Origin: Spiribacter salilacus
Lineage (GTDB): Bacteria > Pseudomonadota > Gammaproteobacteria > Nitrococcales > Nitrococcaceae
Direction of reading: 5' to 3'
DNA: 64,000 nucleotides
Assembly: GCF_009649225.1 (NCBI RefSeq)
Contig: NZ_WJPP01000003.1
Coordinates: 1 to 64,000, forward strand
Below are positions 42,539-51,400 of the stretch, one piece after another. The notes below the pieces were generated by a model. The model worked only from the letters and a program-made list of their open reading frames with translations, made no database searches and was not told the DNA's origin. A program made the position numbers and the translations under genes. Every line of letters begins with the position of its first letter. Positions within the stretch are counted from its first letter, which is position 1.

Positions 42539-45489
42539 CGTGTCGGCTTAATCAAGGCGGGGTCATTGATCGCAGCAAGCCGTTGAACTTTACCTTCAAT
42601 GGCAAGCCATTGACGGGCTATGCCGGCGACACGCTGGCCTCAGCGCTATTGGCAAATAACATTCATTTTGTCACGCGCAGCATTAAACTGCGCCGCCCAC
42701 GCGGGATCATGGGCCGCGGGCCAGAAGAGCCCAATGCGCTGCTCCAAATTGGTGAGGGGCCTAGCACGCTGGCCGACCAACGCGCCACACAAGTCATGCT
42801 CACTGAGGGGATGAACGCCCGCAGCATCAATGGCTGGCCAAGCCTTGAGCATGATTTGCTGTCTGCGCTCAGCTTGGGCAGTAAGCTCATGCCGGTGGGT
42901 TTTTACTACAAAACCTTCATGGGTCCTAAAGGATGGTGGGAGCGATATGAAAAGCTCATTCGCCCAATTGCCGGCATGGGGCTCACTCCGGATGGTCCCG
43001 ATCCAGATTTGTACGAAAAGCGTGACCTCCACTGCGATGTCATGATCGTAGGCGGCGGGCCTGCCGGCCTTGCGGCGGCGGCTTCATTAATTGGCACAGG
43101 CCTGCGCGTTGTGCTTGCGCATGAGCAAGCCCTGTGGGGCGGTGGTTTGTTGGCTAGCCGAACCCAGCTCAATGGCCAACCTGCCAATGCCTGGCTTGAA
43201 GAAACACTCGCTGCTCTGCATGCGGCAGAAAACATTCAACTGCTACCGTCGACCTCAGTGTTTGGGCATTACGATCATCATTTTTTAGGTGCCATCGAGC
43301 GGGTAAGAGAACAGCGGCCCAATGCGCCTATTCGTGAGCGGTTTTGGAAAATTCGCTGCCAGCGACTCATTTTGGCAGCCGGTGCGATTGAGCGGCCCAT
43401 TGTGCTGCCGAATAATGATCGCCCCGGCATTATGACGGCCTTTGCGGTGCGCGAGAGCATTGAACGCTATGCGGTTTTGCCCGGCAAGCAGGCGGTGGTC
43501 TTTACCAATAACGACTCCGCCTATGCCACCGCACGCTGCCTGCTAGATGCCGGCGCGCAAGTCACGGTGGTGGATTCACGGGCCAGCGCGGGCACAGCTG
43601 CCAAGGCGATGCTGCCCGAGCAGACCACTGTGATATACAACGCGAAGGTTTGCGACACCACCGGCAAAAAGCGCATTAGTGGCGTCACCGTGCGGCAAAC
43701 TGATGGCACCTTCACACGGATGGATTGCGATTTGCTAGCGCTCTCCGGCGGCTGGAACCCGTCCGTGCACTTACACTCTCATGCCAGCGGTAAATTACAG
43801 TGGGATGAAGCACTTGCCACGTTTGTTCCGCAAAATGATCTCGCGGGCGTAAGGGCGATTGGTGCTATGGCCGGCGCATTTGATTTTGCCACAGCACTCA
43901 CCCAAGGCAGTGAGGTTGCCCGCGAGTTTGCGACAGAACTGGGTAGCAAAGCGGGCACTGACTTATCGCTGCCAGAGGTCAGTCACGCCGAGCCAGGCCC
44001 ATCACAACTGCAGCCGTTGTGGCGTGTGGCAGGCAAAGGCCCTGCATTTGTTGATATGCAAAACGACGTTAAGGCCACTGACATCGAGCTTGCCTTGCGG
44101 GAGGGTTATCGCTCTATTGAGCATGTCAAACGCTATGGGATTCTTGGGTTTGGTACCGATCAGGGCAAGTTTGGCAACATTATTGGCCTCGGCATTGTTG
44201 GCGAGCTCATTAATAAACACCCAACAGAAATCGGCACTACCACCTACCGACCCGCCTGGACCCCGGTAACCTTCGGTGCCTTGGTCGGCCCGGATACGGG
44301 TGAACTGTTTGAGCCCATTAGACAGACACCCATGCATGAGTGGCACGTGCAGGCTGGCGCAGTTTTTGAAGATGTCGGCCAGTGGAAACGCGCGCGCTAT
44401 TATCCAAAGGCCGGCGAAGACATGGACGCCGCCGTTGCCCGCGAGTGCTTAGCCACCCAAAAAGGGGTTGGCGTGCTCGATTACTCCACACTGGGCAAAA
44501 TCGAGATTCATGGGCCAGATGCGATAACTCTGCTGGAGCGGGTTTACACCAACAACTGGCAGAAGCTTGGCATTGGTCGTTGCCGCTATGGGCTGATGCT
44601 GGATGAAAACGGCATGGTGATGGATGACGGCGTAACCGCGCGGCTTGGTGAGCAGCACTATTTAATGTACACCAGCACTGGGGGTGCCGCCCGAGTGCTC
44701 AGCTGGATGGAGCAGTGGCTACAAACCGAATGGCCAGATCTTGAGGTTTACCTCACCTCCGTTACCGATGCCTGGGGCACGATTTCTTTAGCCGGCCCCA
44801 AAAGCCGCGAGTTACTGGAATCTATCGGGACAGACATCAATCTGTCGACCGAACAGTTTCCTTTTATGAGTTTAAGGACAGGCGCCGTTAATGGTGTGCC
44901 CGCACGCGTACAGCGCGTTAGCTTTAGTGGCGAGATGAGCTTTGAAGTGAGCGTGCCAGCCAATGAGGCCGCTGAACTTTGGGCGATGGTCATGCGCAAG
45001 GGCGAAGCGTTTGGCGCAACGCCCTATGGCACCGAGGCAATGCACGTCTTACGTGCCGAAAAAGGTTTCATTATTGTTGGCCAAGACACGGATGGCTCAA
45101 TTAGCCCTCTCGACCTCGGCATGGAAGGCATGATCAGTGCGCGTAAGGATTGCTTAGGCAAGCGCTCATTGATGCGTTCTGAACTACAACGGCCAGATCG
45201 CCCGCAATGGGTTGGGCTGCGGCCTAAAGATCCAACAAAGGTGCTGCCAGAAGGCGCGCAACTTATCGAAGATCCCGCCGCCAAGCCACCGGTTGCTATG
45301 CAGGGCTGGGTCACCTCCAGTTATTTCGCGCCACGACTTGGGCATGCGTTTGCACTGGGATTTGTGAACGGGGGTCGAGCACGACATGGCGAGTCACTGT
45401 ATGCCTGGGATGCCGATGCAGGCGTTATCCCAGTAGAAATCACTCAGCCTGTGCAATACGACCCAGAAGGAGGCCGGCAACGTGATTGA
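42535..45489 (+). CDS. soxA: Sarcosine oxidase subunit alpha
   Basis: Large subunit of 984 residues. The N-terminal 90 or so residues are a ferredoxin-like Fer2_4 domain without cysteines for a cluster (LNFTFNGKPLTGYAGDTLAS). DVMIVGGGPAGLAAAASLIG near residue 165 is the NAD-binding fold. The C-terminal 400 residues are a GcvT-like THF domain (RCRYGLMLDENGMVMDDGV, VSFSGEMSFEVSVP) where the methylene group is captured as 5,10-methylene-THF. GGACAGGCG, one base off the window's dispersed motif, lies at 44876-44884. Its stop overlaps soxG by 8 bases. Confidence 0.95.
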   Translation: MTCRLNQGGVIDRSKPLNFTFNGKPLTGYAGDTLASALLANNIHFVTRSIKLRRPRGIMGRGPEEPNALLQIGEGPSTLADQRATQVMLTEGMNARSINGWPSLEHDLLSALSLGSKLMPVGFYYKTFMGPKGWWERYEKLIRPIAGMGLTPDGPDPDLYEKRDLHCDVMIVGGGPAGLAAAASLIGTGLRVVLAHEQALWGGGLLASRTQLNGQPANAWLEETLAALHAAENIQLLPSTSVFGHYDHHFLGAIERVREQRPNAPIRERFWKIRCQRLILAAGAIERPIVLPNNDRPGIMTAFAVRESIERYAVLPGKQAVVFTNNDSAYATARCLLDAGAQVTVVDSRASAGTAAKAMLPEQTTVIYNAKVCDTTGKKRISGVTVRQTDGTFTRMDCDLLALSGGWNPSVHLHSHASGKLQWDEALATFVPQNDLAGVRAIGAMAGAFDFATALTQGSEVAREFATELGSKAGTDLSLPEVSHAEPGPSQLQPLWRVAGKGPAFVDMQNDVKATDIELALREGYRSIEHVKRYGILGFGTDQGKFGNIIGLGIVGELINKHPTEIGTTTYRPAWTPVTFGALVGPDTGELFEPIRQTPMHEWHVQAGAVFEDVGQWKRARYYPKAGEDMDAAVARECLATQKGVGVLDYSTLGKIEIHGPDAITLLERVYTNNWQKLGIGRCRYGLMLDENGMVMDDGVTARLGEQHYLMYTSTGGAARVLSWMEQWLQTEWPDLEVYLTSVTDAWGTISLAGPKSRELLESIGTDINLSTEQFPFMSLRTGAVNGVPARVQRVSFSGEMSFEVSVPANEAAELWAMVMRKGEAFGATPYGTEAMHVLRAEKGFIIVGQDTDGSISPLDLGMEGMISARKDCLGKRSLMRSELQRPDRPQWVGLRPKDPTKVLPEGAQLIEDPAAKPPVAMQGWVTSSYFAPRLGHAFALGFVNGGRARHGESLYAWDADAGVIPVEITQPVQYDPEGGRQRD

Positions 45490-46105
45490 GGCACAGCGCA
45501 CACATCTTGGGGTGAGTGTTCAGGCTGAGCCTGCATCCAAGACACCCACCTATAATTTACGGGGCAACCCACAATGGCTTAGCGATAGCGTCAGCAAAAA
45601 GCTGGGGCTAGAGCTGCCGACCACGCCTAATCAGGTGGCAGCTAATAAGCAGGCGCGGCTGATGTGGCTCAGCCCCGATGAGTGGCTGCTTGAGGCCTTT
45701 GAGGCAGAGGCCGCTGACGTTGAGGGGCTTTTGTCCAATCGCGGTAGCCTAGTTTCAGTAGGGCATGGGCTAGTTAAGCTGCAGATTAGCGGCGATCAGG
45801 CCTTGCACTTGCTCGCTGCCGGCACCTCGCTCGATCTAGCCCAGGAGCTAACACCGGGGCGATGCCTCCAAACGCGCTTAGCGCAGGTTTCGGTGATTAT
45901 AACGGCCGAGCCGGCAGACCCGGCCGAGCTGGCCGAGCTGGCCGAGCCGGATGCTGATGGCCACGCTAACCAGACACCCACCATAACGCTTTGGGTTCGG
46001 CGCAGCATGGCGCATTATCTTTGGCGCTGGTTTGAGGCAAGCCTCGATCGGCTGGAGCCCGGCGCCAGCGGCAGCGGCAGCGCTAGCGCTAGCGCTAGCG
46101 CTTAA
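45482..46105 (+). CDS. soxG: Sarcosine oxidase subunit gamma with low-complexity tail
   Basis: Small subunit of 207 residues starting at GTG 45482. LGLELPTTPNQVAANKQARL, then LMWLSPDEWLLEAF and GHGLVKLQISGDQALHLLAAG match SoxG. Two parts are unusual: an insertion-like acidic/Ala run (AEPADPAELAELAELAEPD) from a 9-base repeat near 45925, and a Gly-Ser-Ala tail ending SGSGSASASASA encoded by GGCAGC units and four AGCGCT units (46079-46102). Such simple repeats could vary in number. The stop codon overlaps that of the convergent regulator. Confidence 0.9.
   Translation: MIEAQRTHLGVSVQAEPASKTPTYNLRGNPQWLSDSVSKKLGLELPTTPNQVAANKQARLMWLSPDEWLLEAFEAEAADVEGLLSNRGSLVSVGHGLVKLQISGDQALHLLAAGTSLDLAQELTPGRCLQTRLAQVSVIITAEPADPAELAELAEPDADGHANQTPTITLWVRRSMAHYLWRWFEASLDRLEPGASGSGSASASASA
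46079..46102 (+). repeat. Four tandem AGCGCT units at the soxG 3' end
   Basis: Four perfect copies of the palindromic hexamer AGCGCT, preceded by GGCAGC copies, encode the Ser-Ala tail of SoxG. The repeats run up to the point where the convergent regulator gene ends, so length changes would alter SoxG in-frame. Confidence 0.85.
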
Positions 46106-47124
46106 AAATCGTGATCTGGCACCGCGGCGGTGGTTTCAGGGGGGCCGGCGGTCAGCCGCTCGCGCCGCGCTCGTCGCTCCGCACTTGGGGAATGCCCGTG
46201 GCGATCGTGATAGCACTTGGTGAAATGTGGTGGCGAGACAAACCCACAAGCCATTGCAATATCGGTGATTGGCATATCGGTTTGCAGCAAAAGCTGGCGG
46301 GCGCGAGTCAACCTGAGTTCCAGATAATATCGCGTTGGCGTGCAGCCCAGATAACGTCTGAATAACCGCTCGAGCTGACGTCGTGACGTATTGGCATGCG
46401 ATGCGAGCTCATCCAATGAGAGGGGCTCGTGAATGTTCGCCTCCATGAGGGTGACCACTTCAACCAGTTTGGGTTGACTGGTGCCCAGCCGCACTCGCAG
46501 AGGTATGCGTTGACGCTCGCTAAACTCGCGAATGCGCTCATGCATAAATTCTTCAGAGATTGCCTCGGCCAGATCAATACCATGCTGACGCGTTATCAAA
46601 TTGAGCATCATGTCGAGTGGCGCCATGCCCCCGGAGGAGGTCAGCCGGTCACGATCCATCACAAAGAGCTCAGAGGTAAAGATTGTGCGCGGAAACAGCA
46701 GCGTCTCGTAGATGCCTGAGATGTGCTCCCAATGCAGTGTGCAACGATAGCCCTCCAGCACCCCCGCCTGCGCCAATAGAAAACCACCTGTGCAAACTGA
46801 ACCGAGCGCGGTGCCACGTCTAGCGAGTCGGCGCAGCCAGGCCAGCATCTCGCGATCACTTTGCGTCTCAATATCAACGCCGCCGCAGACGATCACCAAA
46901 TCAACCGCTGGCTCTTGCCCCATAGGATGATCAACAGCTGTTCGCACGCTATTACTTGCAACCACCGGGCGGCCATCTTTAGAGATGAGGTGGTACTGGT
47001 AATGTTCAACGCCCGCGAGCTGATTGGCCATGCGCAAAGGCTCAATGGCCGATGAAAATGCGAGCTGGGAATATCCGGGTACCAGAAGAAACGCGACGCG
47101 ATAGGGCAGCCCTGAATCTGTCAT
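46102..47124 (-). CDS. GlxA/GbdR-like AraC-family regulator
   Basis: Regulator of 340 residues. The N-terminal 200 residues form a DJ-1/PfpI-like domain (RVAFLLVPGYSQLAFSSAIE, AVDLVIVCGGVDIE, LGSVCTGGFLLAQAG). The C-terminus is an AraC double HTH (LSLDELASHANTSRRQLERL and ITDIAMACGFVSPPHFTKCY). GbdR, the activator of glycine betaine, dimethylglycine and sarcosine catabolism in Pseudomonas, has this architecture and this context. The ATG at 47124 has AGGAG seven bases before it; a longer start at 47157 lacks one. It is divergent from fhs and convergent with soxG. Confidence 0.87.
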   Translation of the reverse strand: MTDSGLPYRVAFLLVPGYSQLAFSSAIEPLRMANQLAGVEHYQYHLISKDGRPVVASNSVRTAVDHPMGQEPAVDLVIVCGGVDIETQSDREMLAWLRRLARRGTALGSVCTGGFLLAQAGVLEGYRCTLHWEHISGIYETLLFPRTIFTSELFVMDRDRLTSSGGMAPLDMMLNLITRQHGIDLAEAISEEFMHERIREFSERQRIPLRVRLGTSQPKLVEVVTLMEANIHEPLSLDELASHANTSRRQLERLFRRYLGCTPTRYYLELRLTRARQLLLQTDMPITDIAMACGFVSPPHFTKCYHDRHGHSPSAERRARRERLTAGPPETTAAVPDHDF

Positions 47125-47206
47125 CAAAATGCTCCTACTGGCATTGACTAATTGCATTCTGGATCGTCTGGCCCCACGTTGTCACCCGCTTTTTTTAAAA
47201 CGACGC

Positions 47207-47230
47207 TTTTTGTCGCCTAGGCGTCAAAAA
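47207..47230. promoter_or_regulatory. 24-bp near-perfect palindrome between regulator and fhs
   Basis: A TTTTTG...CAAAAA palindrome centred on CGCCTAGGCG has 11 of 12 positions pairing (mismatch at 47213/47224). It lies 83 bases upstream of the GbdR-like start and 133 bases before fhs. It is the most conspicuous structure in this 238-base gap and a candidate operator or bidirectional hairpin. Confidence 0.45.
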
Positions 47231-47362
47231 CGGTTGATAGCTCAGTGAGTTGTCGTTACTGCCGGCATATATGCCGCTCTCGGAAAACCACAGAAGGACA
47301 GGCATTCACATACTCGGCCAATCAATAACAAGACAAAAACCACTGCGAGGAGCGCATCAAAC

Positions 47363-49093
47363 ATGGCCAGTATCTCACCTCTCCCCACCACCTCTCGCCC
47401 GCTGGCCAGTGACTTGGAGATCGCTCGCCAAGCGCAACTCAAACCAATCGCCGAAATCGCTGAGCGACTGGGTCTGCCGCCGGGCATCATCGAGCCGTAT
47501 GGCCATCATGTGGGCAAAATTCCGCTTGAAGCAATTAAAGGACAGGCATCGCGACCAAAGGCAAAATACATTGTGGTTTCCGCCATCACCCCCACCCCGC
47601 TTGGTGAGGGAAAAACCACTACCAGCGTGGGTTTAGCACAGGGGTTTCATCACATTGGCAAAACGGCAACGGTTGCGTTGCGGCAACCTTCGATGGGGCC
47701 AACATTCGGAATTAAGGGTGGCGCTGCGGGCGGCGGTTGGAGCCAAGTGGTGCCAATGGAGCGCATTAACTTGCATCTAACGGGCGATATTCATGCGGTG
47801 ACTGCCGCGCACAATCTGCTATCGGCCATGGTGGACAACCACCTCTATCACGGCAATGCCAGCGGCATGGATCTCAATCAGGTGGCTTGGCGTCGCGTTG
47901 TAGATATCAACGACCGCGGGCTGCGACATATCGTGACCGGGCTTGGCGGCAAAGCCAATGGCCTACCTCGTGAAACCGGATTTGATATTACGGCGGCCTC
48001 CGAAGTGATGGCTGTCCTCGCTTTGGCCGACTCACTTGAAGACCTGCGCCGACGGCTGGGGCAGATAGTCGTGGGCTGGACACCTAGCGGCGAGGCTGTC
48101 ACCGCAGAAGATATTGGCTGCGCTGGTGCGATGGCGGTCATGCTCAAAGAAGCCATGAAGCCTAACCTGATGCAAACGATTGAAAACACACCGGTGCTTA
48201 TTCATGCCGGACCATTTGGCAATATTGCACATGGCAACTCATCGATCGTGGCCGATCAAATTGGCATTCATGGCAGCGATTATTTAGTCACCGAAGCCGG
48301 CTTTGGTGCAGACATGGGTGCTGAGCGATTCTTTAACATCAAATGTCGTGCCTCGGGCATGCAACCCGATGCTGCGGTGCTCGTCGCTACCGTGCGGGGT
48401 CTTAAAGTGCATTCCGGTCAACATCGGGTGGTGGCTGGTAAGCCGTTGCCCGATAGTATGCTGACCGAAAATCCCGATGACGTGCGCATCGGTGCATCCA
48501 ACCTGCGCAAGCAAATTGAGAACTTACGGCTGCACGGCGTACCCGTTGTGGTCGCGATTAATGCTTTCCCAACCGACTATGACAGTGAGCATGCAGTGAT
48601 TGCCGAGGTCGCCCGTGAAATGGGCGCGCGTGTAGAAATTTGCACCCACGTTAAAGACGGTGGCGCCGGCGCAGCGGTGCTTGCTCAAGCGGTCGTGGAA
48701 GCGGCTGAAGAACCGAGCCATTTTGAAATGCTCTACCCCAGTGAAATGGCGCTGACCGATAAGATCGAGACCATTGCGCAGCGCGTTTATGGTGCTGATG
48801 GGGTCGATTGCTCAGCGGTAGCCAAACGCCAATTGGCGCATTTCACGGCGCAAGGCTTTGGGCACCTGCCCGTTTGCGTGGCAAAAACGCATCTTTCGCT
48901 GTCTTCAGATGCCAGCCTGTCTGGCGCGCCAACAGGCTGGCGAATGCCGGTTCGCGAAGTGCGCCTTTCGGCAGGCGCCGGGTTTGCTTATGCCCTTTGC
49001 GGAGACATCCGAACCATGCCTGGGCTCGGTGCTAATCCAGCAGCAGCAGCGATAGATATTAACGAAATGGGTGAAATCGAGGGACTCTTTTAA
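47363..49093 (+). CDS. fhs: Formate-tetrahydrofolate ligase
   Basis: Enzyme of 576 residues interconverting 10-formyl-THF and formate with ADP/ATP. TPTPLGEGKTTTSVGLAQGF is the nucleotide-binding loop. GPTFGIKGGAAGGGWSQVVP, then LTGDIHAVTAAHNLLSAMVD and FGNIAHGNSSI are invariant family segments. In this setting it probably runs toward formate, recovering ATP from sarcosine methyl groups, and hands formate to the dehydrogenase encoded next. Two GGACAGGCA copies occur nearby, one upstream (47296) and one inside the gene (47540). Confidence 0.96.
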   Translation: MASISPLPTTSRPLASDLEIARQAQLKPIAEIAERLGLPPGIIEPYGHHVGKIPLEAIKGQASRPKAKYIVVSAITPTPLGEGKTTTSVGLAQGFHHIGKTATVALRQPSMGPTFGIKGGAAGGGWSQVVPMERINLHLTGDIHAVTAAHNLLSAMVDNHLYHGNASGMDLNQVAWRRVVDINDRGLRHIVTGLGGKANGLPRETGFDITAASEVMAVLALADSLEDLRRRLGQIVVGWTPSGEAVTAEDIGCAGAMAVMLKEAMKPNLMQTIENTPVLIHAGPFGNIAHGNSSIVADQIGIHGSDYLVTEAGFGADMGAERFFNIKCRASGMQPDAAVLVATVRGLKVHSGQHRVVAGKPLPDSMLTENPDDVRIGASNLRKQIENLRLHGVPVVVAINAFPTDYDSEHAVIAEVAREMGARVEICTHVKDGGAGAAVLAQAVVEAAEEPSHFEMLYPSEMALTDKIETIAQRVYGADGVDCSAVAKRQLAHFTAQGFGHLPVCVAKTHLSLSSDASLSGAPTGWRMPVREVRLSAGAGFAYALCGDIRTMPGLGANPAAAAIDINEMGEIEGLF

Positions 49094-49115
49094 AGGTCCG
49101 TGGCATGCTGAGCAT

Positions 49116-50744
49116 ATGGAAAACAAGGCAGAACATCGGCTATTAAACGCCCTTGAGCACATCCAGCAGACACAAGGGGCGGTTTCTGATGAGGCATTAA
49201 AGGCCTTAGCAGCAGAGTGGGGACAGCCACTTTATCGCCTAGAGGGGCTGCGCAGCTTTTACCCGGTGTTTCGGGAAACCCCCGGCGCGCCCAATCGGCT
49301 ACAAATCTGTCGCGATGGGCCTTGTCGGCTAAAAGGCGAAGCCGCGGTTAAAGCACTCAAAGATGCGCTCGGCGATCGAGATGACATTGAAATCGAAATG
49401 GTCTCCTGCCTTGGCCTGTGCGACTGTGCGCCTGCCGCTGCTCTGAATGACAGCCCAGGCCCTTTACCAGACCATGCCGATATCGATGCTTGGGATATTA
49501 AGGACAGGCACTCAATTTCAGAGCATCTGCCGACCGATCCCTACCCCGATACAGCGGCGCATTATTCAACGGCCGCTCAATGGCTCAAACGCCCGGCCGA
49601 AGAGATCATTGCCGAAATTGATGCCGCCGGCCTACAAGGTCTTGGCGGAGCGGCATTTCCAACCGCACGCAAATGGCAATTCACCCGCGCCGCTCAGGGC
49701 GAACCCCGCACAGTCATCTGCAATGCGGATGAAAGTGAGCCGGGCACTTTCAAGGACAGGCACCTTTTAGAGCATGCCCCGCACTTGGTAATTGAGGGCA
49801 TTTTGATCGGGGCAGCGGTCATCGGGGCACGCCAAGGCATTATTTATTTACGCCATGAATATCAGCGGGCGCGGGCGGCTATCACCAAAGCCTTAAACAA
49901 GGCACGAGCCGATGGTGTGCTCGGGTCCGATGCAATTGGCCCGGGGCATGACTTTGATATAGAGCTGTTTATCTCGCCTGGTGGCTATATTCTCGGTGAG
50001 GAAACCGCTTTACTCGAGGCGCTGGAGGACAGGCGTGGCGAACCGCGACATAAACCTCCGTTTCCCACCACTGCCGGCTTGCATGGCGGGCCAACGTTGA
50101 TAAACAACGTTGAAACCCTTGCTGCGGTCAGTACGATTCTGGCGCGCGGTGCATCCTGGTGGCGCGAACAAGGTATCGGCGAGCATGCCGGCCTAAAGTA
50201 TGTGAGCGTGTCGGGCGATGTAAAAAACCCACAAGTGCTTTGTTTGCCGTGGGGCACAACCGTAGCCGAAGCCATAGAGCATTGTGGCGGCATGGCCGAT
50301 AACCGAGACTTATTGGCGTTTTCTCCTGGCGGGGCCTCCACACCCTTTTTACCCGCCTCTGCCGCGCAAACCCCGATGACGTTTGATGATCTGCGCCAAG
50401 CCGGCAGCGGGCTGGGCACCGGCGCCTTATTTGTGGTTGGGACAGGGCGTAATCTGGCGGAGGTTTTATTGGGACAGGCACGTTTTTTCCGCAACGAATC
50501 TTGTGGCAAATGCGTACCCTGTAGGGTGGGCTCCAATAAGGGGGTGGAATTAGCCGATGCCGCGTTAAATCATCAGCCCAATGCGATAGATGCCGAACTG
50601 GCTGAGTTGCACCAAACCCTCATGCGCACGTCGATTTGCGGCTTAGGACAAGTGGCGTTGCTGCCTTTAGTAGATGGCCTGAAACGCTTTCCCGATGAAC
50701 CCTCGCTTCAACCGCTGCGCGGACAAACCCCGGAGGCCGACTAA
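49116..50744 (+). CDS. Formate dehydrogenase NADH-oxidising subunit, NuoE-NuoF fusion
   Basis: Protein of 542 residues. Residues 1-145 or so are a thioredoxin-like NuoE/FdsG domain with 2Fe-2S cysteines in LQICRDGPCRL and MVSCLGLCDC. The rest is NuoF/FdsB: NAD/FMN binding (GLGGAAFPTARKW, ICNADESEPGTFKDR, GAYILGEETAL-like GGYILGEETALL) and the 4Fe-4S motif ESCGKCVPCRVG. It passes electrons from formate oxidation to NAD. FdsG and FdsB are separate proteins in the well-known soluble enzymes; here they are fused. ATG 49116 is 22 bases after fhs. Three exact GGACAGGCA copies and one variant lie in this gene. Confidence 0.9.
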   Translation: MENKAEHRLLNALEHIQQTQGAVSDEALKALAAEWGQPLYRLEGLRSFYPVFRETPGAPNRLQICRDGPCRLKGEAAVKALKDALGDRDDIEIEMVSCLGLCDCAPAAALNDSPGPLPDHADIDAWDIKDRHSISEHLPTDPYPDTAAHYSTAAQWLKRPAEEIIAEIDAAGLQGLGGAAFPTARKWQFTRAAQGEPRTVICNADESEPGTFKDRHLLEHAPHLVIEGILIGAAVIGARQGIIYLRHEYQRARAAITKALNKARADGVLGSDAIGPGHDFDIELFISPGGYILGEETALLEALEDRRGEPRHKPPFPTTAGLHGGPTLINNVETLAAVSTILARGASWWREQGIGEHAGLKYVSVSGDVKNPQVLCLPWGTTVAEAIEHCGGMADNRDLLAFSPGGASTPFLPASAAQTPMTFDDLRQAGSGLGTGALFVVGTGRNLAEVLLGQARFFRNESCGKCVPCRVGSNKGVELADAALNHQPNAIDAELAELHQTLMRTSICGLGQVALLPLVDGLKRFPDEPSLQPLRGQTPEAD

Positions 50745-51400
50745 TGAGTGATGTCAGCTTAACCATCGACGGGGTTGAAGTGACTGTCCCCGAAGGAACC
50801 ACGATCTGGGAGGCCGCCGCCCGCTACGGAATCGAGATCCCTGTTCTTTGTCATGACCCTCGCCTAGAGCCCGTTGGCGTCTGTCGGATTTGCGCGGTTG
50901 ACGTCGGTGAGCGCACCTTACCGGCGGCTTGCGTCCGGCATGTCGAAGCCGGCATGAACGTGATCACCGCAAATACTGAAATTACTGCCCATCGTCGGAT
51001 ACTCACCGAGTTGATGCTCTCAGATCAACCCGAGCAGAGCAGGCGTGAGGCCACCACAGGAGACGATTCGCTTTACGCGCTAGCACGCGAGCTCAAGGTG
51101 AGCGATTTCCCGTGGCCCGATGCCAAAAGCAGCAGTAACCCACCCCGCGGACAGGACGATAGCTCACCGGTTATCGCTGTCGATCATCAAGCCTGCATTC
51201 TTTGCGATCGCTGTGTTCGGGCTTGTGATGATATTCAACACAACGATGTCATTACGCGCACCGGCAAAGGGCATTCGGTACGCATCGGTTTTGATCTGGA
51301 TGTACCAATGGCCGAAAGCAGTTGTGTGTCTTGTGGCGAGTGCGTTGCCGTTTGTCCAACCGGTGCGCTCACTCATCAGTTTCTAGGGGAAACCTCATGA
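50744..51400 (+). CDS. Formate dehydrogenase iron-sulfur subunit (NuoG N-terminus-like)
   Basis: Protein of 218 residues. The N-terminal ferredoxin domain holds 2Fe-2S cysteines (VLCHDPRLEPVGVCRICAVD, AACVRH). Two 4Fe-4S motifs follow: CILCDRCVRACDD near residue 150 and CVSCGECVAVCPTGAL near residue 190. In FdsA/FdhF-type enzymes these domains form the N-terminus of the catalytic subunit; here they are a separate chain. The start overlaps the previous stop (TAATG) and the stop overlaps the catalytic subunit gene (ATGA), so the subunits are co-translated. Confidence 0.9.
   Translation: MSDVSLTIDGVEVTVPEGTTIWEAAARYGIEIPVLCHDPRLEPVGVCRICAVDVGERTLPAACVRHVEAGMNVITANTEITAHRRILTELMLSDQPEQSRREATTGDDSLYALARELKVSDFPWPDAKSSSNPPRGQDDSSPVIAVDHQACILCDRCVRACDDIQHNDVITRTGKGHSVRIGFDLDVPMAESSCVSCGECVAVCPTGALTHQFLGETS

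Noticed and set aside
49985-50536. 183-codon open frame opposite the NuoEF-type gene
   Set aside because: It is antisense to conserved NuoF motifs, and its Pro/Ser/Arg-rich composition is typical of shadow frames.
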